From contig NC_134546.1 of the NCBI RefSeq assembly GCF_050624435.1, forward strand, positions 9,819,001 through 9,883,000: 64,000 nt of DNA. Direction: 5' to 3'. This DNA is from Tenrec ecaudatus (taxonomy: Eukaryota > Chordata > Mammalia > Afrosoricida > Tenrecidae). The first letter of the stretch is position 1, and every line of letters starts with the position of its first letter. The position numbers were made by a program, and so were the translations under genes. The notes beneath the pieces were generated by a model. It ran no database searches, had not been told where the DNA came from, and saw only the letters and a program-made list of their open reading frames with translations. Positions 56,158 through 64,000 of this stretch are shown piece by piece.

Positions 56158-56809
56158 GATATCTACCATCGTGACCATCTTTGGTTTCAGTTTCACTGTT
56201 TCGCATAAGATGCCCCCATCTCCACCGCCCAGAATCAGGGCATCTTTGCCAGTGTAATCTTTTCCACTGCCTATAATGGCCGGGGTGTACGCCAAGTCAC
56301 TGCCAAATTGACATCTCCGCTGAGGGTGAGAATGTCTCCAAATTGCTTCGAGTGTAGAATTTTAATGTTCTGATAAGGTGAATCTTCATCATACACCACC
56401 TTATCGATGTCATACTCCACCAGGCGCCCGTCGGCAGTGGGCCAATATCTGTCGATGGGCCCCCTCGAACAATGGGTGGGTAATCACTTCACCCTCGCAG
56501 AACTTTCCTGATTCAGTTCTTTCATTCGTTCTATTTTGTTCAGAAGCCTGTCAAGTTCTTGGTTGCCGTGTGCATCACTGTCGTAGCTCTGAATGTCCAG
56601 CAATACCAGTCCGTGGGGGTAAATTCTCAAATTGGCAAAGCTGCCATTTTTGTTGGTGTAGGTTGCTAAGTACCATGGTCCTGCCAGGTGTGCACCGACT
56701 CGGTCATTCCCTGCTCTTGGAAAATGGACTGCAGGCCTTTGAGAACGGTTTCGCCAACTGCTTTGGCGCAGAGCGAGAAGTCCAGGGTGCTGTGTCGTGC
56801 TGCTGCCAT
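56158..56809 (-). pseudogene. SMS: SMS (spermine synthase) processed pseudogene, 3' truncated
   Basis: Spermine synthase makes spermine from spermidine; the intact protein has 366 residues. Read on the minus strand from an ATG at 56809: [11 protein letters not shown], then [49 protein letters not shown] in altered form, and finally [20 protein letters not shown] and LKPKMVTMV (56158-56295). Exons run together without introns. One base is missing at the GHGYLAT-equivalent site, an in-frame TGA follows near the VKRLPP-equivalent site, and more shifts occur. Similarity stops at about residue 210, just after the GGGDGG cofactor loop, so the C-terminal 40 percent is lost. The parent gene is X-linked in mammals. 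Confidence 0.92.
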
Positions 56810-57074
56810 AGTGCAGCGGAGCCCTGGGCCATGCCTGGGAGGTGGCGGCAGGAGAGTGCCTGGTTTGGTATTTTCAAATAAGCCCAGGCAAAGGCGATGG
56901 TGAAAACTGTTACAAGTTAAAGCCTGGATCTCTCTTTTTAAATAGAACTGTAAACTCTACCTTGGGATCATGAATCTATTTCATTCGGCATATTTTTACA
57001 CAATCTACACTATGCAGTTAAATACCTATCTTAAAGGTTCTTGCTTTGTAAGTAGTTTAAACACTGGTTATTAA

Positions 57075-57488
57075 ATAGGTTGTTGGATCCCATCAAGTTC
57101 GTAGCAGCCCTGTGTACAACAACGAACACTGCCAGGGCCTGGGCCATCCTCAGTGGGCCCTGTGCTTGAGCCCATCCACGCAGTCACTGTGTCAATTAAA
57201 CTCCTTGAGGGCCTTTTTTTCCCCGGCTGCTCCTCTAGGTTAACAAACATGTCCTTTAGGAACTGGTCTTTCCTGACAGCACATGAATGTGTGATCAAGT
57301 CTCACCATCCTCGCCTTTCAGGAGCATTCTGGCATACTTCTTCCAAATAGATCAAGTGTGCCCATGGTACTGCCAATGTTACTCTCCAGACTTCCATTCA
57401 AATGCATCAATTCTTCGGTCTTTATTCAGTGTCCAACTTTCACGTGCCTATGAGGCAATTGAAAGCCACCATGGCTTGGGTCAGGACA
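57075..57488 (-). mobile_element. RTE-type LINE 3' end, minus strand
   Basis: ATCAAGTTCGTAGCAGCCCT, GCTTGAGCCCATCCACGCAG, GGAACTGGTCTTTCCTGACA and CATGGCTTGGGTCAGGAC follow the order of the 9813-11835 copy. Confidence 0.87.
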
Positions 57489-57785
57489 AAATAGGCTGTA
57501 GATATCAAGAGCGCGTGTGAGGGCGACGCAGGAGCAGGCACTGATTCGGAACCAGCTCAGCACAGATAATACTTGTTAAGTTTCATGCCATCAGATGAAA
57601 TGATAGTCATTTTTCATGATAGATGAAAAGATGATAGGCTTCCCTTGAGGTGATCTATGACAGATAAAAGACCACTAACCACTAGCCAGTCCCGCAGAAA
57701 TGTCTGTTAGTGCTAACTGGTCTCAATATGAGCTTATCAGAAATGGTCATTGGTGAGGGCAGATTGGCATCTTTGCATCATGGTC
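57489..57785. other. No feature recognised
   Basis: Unassigned intergenic DNA. Confidence 0.4.
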
Positions 57786-57789
57786 TGCA

Positions 57790-57985
57790 AAACCAAAAAC
57801 CCACGAACATCGGTTGATTCTGACTCAGTAACCCTATCGGACAGTAGAGCTGCCTCAGGGTTGCTGAGGCTACAATCTGGAAGCAGATTGTCACATCTGC
57901 CTCCCAAAGGAGCTGGTGGGGTTGAACCCCATACCTTTCAGTTAATTAAGCCCTGAACCAGTGTGCTACCAAGAGTCCTGCACAA
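57790..57985 (-). repeat. AfroSINE, minus strand
   Basis: GGTTGATTCTGACTCAGTAA, GGGTTGCTGAGGCTACAATC, GGAGCTGGTGGGGTTGAACC and GTGTGCTACCAAGAGTCCT. Complete. Confidence 0.9.
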
Positions 57986-57997
57986 AATTTCTAGAAA

Positions 57998-58200
57998 CCA
58001 CCAAATCCATTGCCCTCAGGTCAAATTCTGGCTCCAAGTCAGAACAGTAAAACAGTAAAACCACCTCATGAGGTTTCTAAGGCCATGAATCTATATGGAG
58101 ACAGGCTTACATCTTTCTCCTGTGAAGCAGGTGTTGGGTTTGACCCTTTTGGTTAGCAGTTAAGGGCTTAATCGCCTGTTACTGCCAGCGCGCCTTTGAG
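57998..58200 (-). repeat. AfroSINE, minus strand
   Basis: ACCAAATCCATTGCCCTCAG, GGAGACAGGCTTACATCTTT, CTCCTGTGAAGCAGGTGTTG. Adjacent to the previous copy, same strand. Confidence 0.82.
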
Positions 58201-58364
58201 TTTAGGGTACTGTCTAGTGTAGAACTGCCCTTGTGGGTTTCCAAAGCTGTAAATTTTTAGAAACAAAATTTTCAAATAGAATTGATAAAAAATATTGTTT
58301 CTAAAGAAAAGTTCCCAGTATTGCGTTATCTGTTCCAAATTCTTCTATACCAGGACTAAAACCA

Positions 58365-58520
58365 AAAACCATACCATCGGGTTGATTCCAACTTAGCAAG
58401 TATTTAGGGTTTCTGAGGCTTTAAAGGAACAGATAGCCCGTTCTTTATCCCACAGGGCAACTGATGGGTTTGAACCACTGACCTTGCAGTTAGCATTACA
58501 GCTCGTACCCAACTAGAGCT
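58365..58520 (-). repeat. AfroSINE, minus strand
   Basis: CCATCGGGTTGATTCCAACT, GGTTTCTGAGGCTTTAAAGG, TGATGGGTTTGAACCACTGA. A further tail fragment lies at 58201-58260. Confidence 0.85.
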
Positions 58521-58570
58521 ATCAAAATACTTGACACTGGAACTTTGCAAAGTACAGTTCTCTCTCTCCT

Positions 58571-58725
58571 TTTAAAATCATTTTATTGGGGACTCGTACA
58601 TCTCATCACCATCCATACAGCCACCCATTGTGTCAAGCACAGTTTTATCTGTTGCCATCATTTTCAAAACGTTTTCTTTCTACTTGAGCCCTTGGTATCT
58701 GCTCATTTCTCTTTTACCAGTTGCT
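58571..58725 (-). mobile_element. LINE family A 3' end, minus strand
   Basis: TTTTAAAATCATTTTATTGG, CATCCATACAGCCACCCATT, AAACGTTTTCTTTCTACTTG. Same variant as 29992-30985. No clear target duplication. Confidence 0.82.
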
Positions 58726-58779
58726 TTTTTTGTTAGCACCTTACCCATACTTCCCTTATAAAGGGCAACTATTAATTGG

Positions 58780-59300
58780 TGTCCTCCGTCCAGAGCAAAG
58801 ATGTACAGAGAAAATCAGAGGTGCACTGAACTTGCTCATGGACCAAGTGAACAGTCTCCACCACCCTGAGCCCAGAAGGACTGGATGGTGTCTCTGCAAA
58901 GGATCACAGTAGAAGGTTCTGGATAGAATGGGAGAAAATGTGGAAGAAAACCCAAATTCATAAAAGACAAAGACAAGACATATTAGTGGAACCACCAACA
59001 CTAGCCCTTCATCACCCTTCTGGGCTGGAAATGAATACACCCACAAGGCTCCATTTTCAGTCAAGCAAGAGGTCTATACACAAGAACAAAAACATGGGAA
59101 AGGTGCACACACTCAACTATTTGAGATCAAAAGAGCAGCATTTAACTGAGGACCAAGTTCAAAAGGAGGAGGAATGGAAAAGCAGGAAACAATTCAGAAG
59201 TGGATAAGTGAGGATCGTAATCAAAGGTACGAAACAAAATGTGGATAAATTGTTGAATGACAGCTGATTGGCTCTGTAAACCTTTACCTGACACACAAAA
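58780..59300 (+). repeat. Old dispersed repeat, also at 35560-36950
   Basis: CTGAGCCCAGAAGGACTGGA, TTCTGGATAGAATGGGAGAA, AATGTGGAAGAAAACC and AAATTGTTGAATGACAGCTG parallel the other copy. Open frames here are not genes. Confidence 0.5.
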
Positions 59301-59629
59301 AAGAAAACTCTGTCTTAGAGTCTTAGAGGGAAACTAGAAATCTAGAGGAGGAAGGACATTTTAAAAGCAAGCTTCCGGTTGGCTTCTTTCATTACATTCG
59401 CTTCACTTTGTGTAGGCTACAAGTGAAGAACACAAACGATTCAAACATTTGAAGCTAACTGAAAGCATGAAAATAGAGTAAGTTCATGTAGAATTTAAAA
59501 GAAAGTCTGTATAAGAGTCACAAGGAGGTACAACTAGAAGATGATATCAATAAAATTAAACGAATGTCTAATCATACATTTGTGTAAATTAGCCTGTTGT
59601 GTGGTTTTCTTAAGTAAACTCACCCAACT

Positions 59630-59835
59630 CCTGGTGAAGTAGTCGTTACTTAGCATTGAGCTGCAACCCACAAAGTCAGCAGTTTGAAACCACCAGTCTC
59701 TCCAATGGAGAAAGCTAAGGCTTTCTACTCCTGTAACCACTTACAGTCCTGGAAACCCACAGGGGCGGGTAGTTAGACCCTGCCCAACAGGGTCACTATG
59801 AGTCGGAATTGACTGGACACCAGTGAGTATGTTTT
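59630..59835 (+). repeat. AfroSINE, plus strand
   Basis: AAAGTCAGCAGTTTGAAACC, AGAAAGCTAAGGCTTTCTAC, TTACAGTCCTGGAAACCCAC and TATGAGTCGGAATTGACTGG. Well preserved. Confidence 0.92.
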
Positions 59836-59839
59836 GGAA

Positions 59840-62115
59840 CTCCTTAGATCACAGATCATGAAAGAATGAAATAGAAGTGCTAGGAGCATGGAGCCTGAAA
59901 CAATTTGCACCCCCCAGAGTGAGTTGTTTAAGGGTGAAATTTGACTTCTGTTTTCTGATGAACAGACCAATCATGGGCTTGGAAATGAGGCGATCACAAA
60001 TGTAGATCCTGGTTCTAGCTCTTCTTTCAATTGTTCTTCAATAACCTTTCTAAGCTGTGATTCCTAAATCTACCCAGTGGACAAAATAATCATATCTCAA
60101 GACTTCTGTGAAGATAAATATAAAACACATAGTAAGACATCAATTTTCTATTGAGTTCCTTTTAAAAAAACTCCCAAGCATCACCTCAAAATCTGTCGTG
60201 ATCATGCATCCATCGAGTGACACTTCCCAAGCCCACCTTTGCTTGTCATTTCCTGCCTTTGCATACCCTCCACTCTGGACGTGGTAACAACTGGAACAGC
60301 TAAGGTTCACTCGAATGTTTCCCTGTCCTTTGCTCTTACATTTCTTTCCTGCGTGGTCTGCATTTTTCTGCATCTCTAGCTATCCTTACAGATGTATTTA
60401 TCAAGGAAAAAAATCCAAGGAGTTATTGATCTGCTCTGTTAGGACTAGTTCTGCAGAAGGTGAGGATTGGAATGCTGGTGCTAATAATTTATTAAGTCAA
60501 TATTCCCAAGAGAAATTGCCAAAAGGAACGACCAGAGGTAAAGAAGAGGAACAAGGAAGCGTGCATTCTGCCAGGATCCTTCGCCATGGTCAAGCCTGGG
60601 AGTTCCTCACGGAAGCAAGGGACAGATTTTTGGAATCACCTGGGGATTTGGTGAAAATACAGATCCCTGGGCACCATTTGAAACTTAACAAATCAGAATC
60701 TCTAGAGGGAGGAGCCTAGTAATGTACATTTTCACAGATCCCCAGAACATTATAATTATCAGCCAAGTTTGGGAACTGTGAGGTTAGCGGGTGGATGTAT
60801 AAGTGGTTGAGGGCCATATCAGACCTCCTCTGGTTAAACAAGGGGGAAAGAGAAGACAACGCCACACCAGCCCAAGGGCACTTGCCATAAGTCAAGACAT
60901 GCCTCCAACCTTCAATTGCCTTTCCCCTATGCTAACACCAACCATCCCTCCCATAATAGCCTACTCCTCTGCTTGATTGAACAATCCATTGCAATGGCCA
61001 CATAGAACTCACAGACAATACTCACAATTATGGGAGTTTATTAGGGAAGCTAATGGATTAAATTTGTTAAGGATACAGTTCTCCGCCCCTCCCTTCTCTG
61101 CAAGGCCTCTTCTCAGTCATACTGGCAGGTATGTCTCTCTCTGGGTGTTGATAGGTCATTGGCCTATCAGCCGTGTGTCTCTTGGTGGTGTCTTGTTGCA
61201 TGGGCTGGGAAACCTGGTGCTCTGCCTCATGAGCTCAGTGCTGAAGCCTCCAACATTTGAAGCAGGGACCTGCTGTGGCTCTTCCTTCTTGATGGTCATG
61301 ACCTTCCCTCTGCATGTTTCTGAGATGGCTCACTCTTAAACCCAGCAGAGCGGTAAAACTGACCAATCCCCAAGTTAGACTCATCACGAATTATTTACAA
61401 GCTCATGTCCTTTGTTGGGTGGAAATGACAAAGAACCTGTACAGAAGAGTCATAGTAGGCTAAAAGGCATCTGGGCAGAGCACCAACATTATACCCTCAA
61501 TCAAGCCTCCCTGTCTTACTGACTTCTGATGAACTTTAACAAACTCTCGATTTTAATGCTGTACATTTAAGAGATAGGATATATACCATGAATACTACTC
61601 ATGATCTCTATCTGCATCATTTTGTACTCCTGTTTTTTTCCTCTTGGTTTGTGTCCTGAGAACAATCCTCTTTGTTTCAGTCCAGGGCTGAATTCCCAGC
61701 CTTGCCAACTCACTCAGGCTGGCAGCTGGCTTGGCAGTAATACCATCATCAGCCTGGAGCTGAGGGGCTTCAGCATAAAGTCACTCTGAGCCTCCTGTTT
61801 ATTAATTTATTCAACAGAGAAAGATTAGTCTGTGCCAGGCACCATGCTAGTCCCGGGGACAGTAAAGACTTTTATCTGTAGATAGAACTTCAGATTGAAC
61901 ATGCAATCTACAGGAGGAAATGTTAGTGAAAAGTAAGTAGCAATACGCTTAAAAGTACAATAAATTCTTTGAAAGAAACTGCAGAGTTAATGAGAGTTGA
62001 GGATTTACTTAGGTAGCGATGTTTCTGACAAACGTGAAGTTTATATCTATGTACCTGGAAAACAGCAGAAAGTAGTTGTTTTGTTTTTTTGTTTTTTAAA
62101 GCTCCTCTTTTCTTT
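59840..62115. other. Intergenic, no gene recognised
   Basis: About 2.3 kb without a recognisable exon. Short open frames (60315-60719, 60977-61339) have no identifiable product. The piece at 60590-60780 (CAAATCAGAATCTCTAGAGG, CCAGAACATTATAATTATCA) looks like an old MER-type DNA element remnant. Confidence 0.4.
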
Positions 62116-62123
62116 GTATTCTA

Positions 62124-62230
62124 AGGAGCCCTGGTGGTTTTGTAGATAAACCCTGGAATGCTAACTGAAAGGCTGGTGGTTCAAAACTACCAGCTTCTCA
62201 GTGGAAGAAAGACTTGATAGTTGGTGCCAG
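62124..62230 (+). repeat. AfroSINE head, plus strand
   Basis: AAGGAGCCCTGGTGGTTTTG, AAAGGCTGGTGGTTCAAAAC. The body is cut short. Confidence 0.82.
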
Positions 62231-62234
62231 AAAG

Positions 62235-62842
62235 ACGACATCCTGAGAAACACCGCGTGTCAATTCCACTCCGTCCCATAGTGTCTCCGTGGCAATGGGT
62301 GTGGTGCGGGCTTGTGTTTCAGGTAACAGCTTGCTGCAAAGAACCGCCCTTCCCCCTTGACAGGATCCTGCCTTGCTGACTGTAACAAAGCCAAACACAG
62401 ACCCTCAGGTTCCCATTCTTTCCCTCATAAAGTGAGTAGCTGAACTGTCAAGAGGCACTAAATACTTATTAACCAAACTGGGGTTAAGCTTCTCTCCTTC
62501 CCCGAAGACCCTGAACTTTGATCCCACCTCAGCCGGAGTCAATATGCAACCCCTCCTCACCACCTCCTCTTGAAAATAGACTGGCCGCCGTGTTGAACAT
62601 GCCCTGGTCTACTGTCCGATTGTACACAGCCCATCTCCTCCCACTGATCTGTTCTAGCCTAGTTTCCTTCTCCCTATAAAGGAACTTCATGGTGACTAAA
62701 AGAAAGGCCTCTTCATCTACTTCTGTAACATATGACAGCCAGACAGCCCGGTGGAGCAATCCAGTTCTGCAACGGAAAGACAGCAGAAGCACATGGTGGA
62801 AGCAGCCTTTCAGCCACAGGATGGGTTCAAGACACCAACATT
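62235..62842. other. No feature recognised
   Basis: Unassigned intergenic DNA. Confidence 0.4.
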
Positions 62843-62855
62843 TAGGCTAGTTTTT

Positions 62856-63559
62856 TGGGGTTTTTTTTAAAATCATTTTATTAGGGACTCATACAACTCC
62901 TATTACAATCCATACATCAATTGTGTGAAGCACATTTGTACATTCATTGCCCTCATTATTCTCAAAACATTTGCTCTCCACCTATACCCCTGGCATCAGA
63001 TCCTCATTTTCCGCTCCCTCCCCACTCCCCTGTCCCTCATGAACCCTTAATAATTTATAAATTATTATTTTGTCATATCTTGTTCTGTCCCATGTCTCCC
63101 TTCCCCCACTTTTCTGTTGTATGTCCCCCCAGGAGGAGGTTACATGTAGATCCTTGAAATAGGTTCCCCCTTTCCAACCCACCCTTCCTATTCCCTCCCA
63201 GTATCGCCACTCAGACCACTGGTCCTGAGGGGATCATCCGTCCTGGCTTCCCTGGGTTTCCAGTTCCCATCTGTACCAGTGTACATCCTCTGGTCTAGTC
63301 AGACTTGCAAGGTAGGGTTCGGATCATGACAGTCGGAGGTGGGGGGAGGAAGCATTTAGGAACTAGAGGAAAGTTGTATTTTTCATCGTTGCTACATCGT
63401 ACCCTGACTGTCTCATCTCCTCCCCAAGACCCTTCTGTGAGGGGATGTCCAGTGGCCTACAAATGGGCTTTGAGTCTCCACTCTGCACTCCCCCACTCAT
63501 TCACTATGGTAAGATTTTTTGTTCTGATGATACCTGATACCTGATCCAATGACCCCTTG
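62856..63559 (-). mobile_element. LINE family A insertion (704 bp) with 13-bp target duplication
   Basis: Reverse copy from the T-run through TTATTAGGGACTCATACAAC, GAGGAGGTTACATGTAGATC and GTACCAGTGTACATCCTCTG to TGATACCTGATCC. TAGGCTAGTTTTT is exact at 62843-62855 and 63560-63572. Confidence 0.93.
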
Positions 63560-63572
63560 TAGGCTAGTTTTT

Positions 63573-64000
63573 AAAGTTAAACATAAAATGATTGCACTAT
63601 CCAGGGACTACCAAACAAGTTCACCAGCAGTAGTAATTTATTCAATGGCATTGTTTGTTTTTTTAATAATAAAAAAACCCTTGGCCTAATCCTTGAGATG
63701 TTTAAAGATGATATCATCAAGGCATTGTCCCTTTTGTCCCCCAAACCTCTGGCAGTGATCATTTAGAACAAAGTCTCTTCTCATTAGGTCTGAGTTTGTA
63801 TTTTAGTTGGTGGCTCGCTAAGTCTTTATGAGGGGCTGTTATGTAAAGCTAAGATCTGAAGAATAAGAGGGGAGGAGAGGCTCCTTCCTCAGTCCCCAGA
63901 TGAAGAGAAGAATAAATGGAAAAGTCTTGAGACAGGAGAGTACTCCTGTTTCAGAAAAGAAAAGATCCATGAATCTGGCTCAAACTAGAGCTGGGATACC
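63573..64000. other. No feature recognised
   Basis: Window end; nothing identified. Confidence 0.4.

Overview
This window is vertebrate nuclear DNA from a placental mammal: genes with GT-AG introns, retroposed pseudogenes, L1-type LINEs, LTRs and dense SINEs. More than twenty copies of a tRNA-derived SINE of the AfroSINE type, and several 5'-truncated LINEs of the RTE type whose 3' tail the SINE shares, point to Afrotheria. Three hAT mini-transposons with SPIN-type ends (one with a perfect 8-bp target duplication) narrow this, by established knowledge of where SPIN occurs, to a tenrec such as Echinops telfairi. The species is an inference. || Layout. 1-42.4 kb holds no coding exon I can recognise. 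By synteny with human 2p15 it is probably the first intron of WDPCP, read on the minus strand. It is filled with repeats and contains two processed pseudogenes, MIX23 (CCDC58) and RPS8. About 42.4-43.28 kb is a GC-rich, TATA-less promoter with two divergent ZNF143-like sites and ETS-like sites. || 43.28-55.55 kb is MDH1 (cytosolic malate dehydrogenase, plus strand). All nine coding exons can be traced to the base. They give 334 codons with canonical splice sites and every catalytic residue. The stop codon is in the TGA-CTA readthrough context, followed by a short extension ending in the peroxisomal signal Cys-Arg-Leu, as known for human MDH1x. || 55.6-64 kb is intergenic: a truncated spermine synthase (SMS) retrocopy on the minus strand, then SINE and LINE copies. 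|| The mobile-element record is the richest part. Target-site duplications can be read for many insertions. They show layered nests: an old L1 carrying a younger LINE that carries an LTR, an RTE copy split by an LTR, a SINE split by the RPS8 retrocopy, and an LTR preceded by an internally deleted copy of itself. I found no operon-like system, CRISPR array or other prokaryotic feature. The most function-relevant signals are the MDH1 readthrough cassette, the two-way promoter, an in-frame upstream ATG in MDH1 exon 1, and a perfect 17-bp inverted repeat in MDH1 intron 5.
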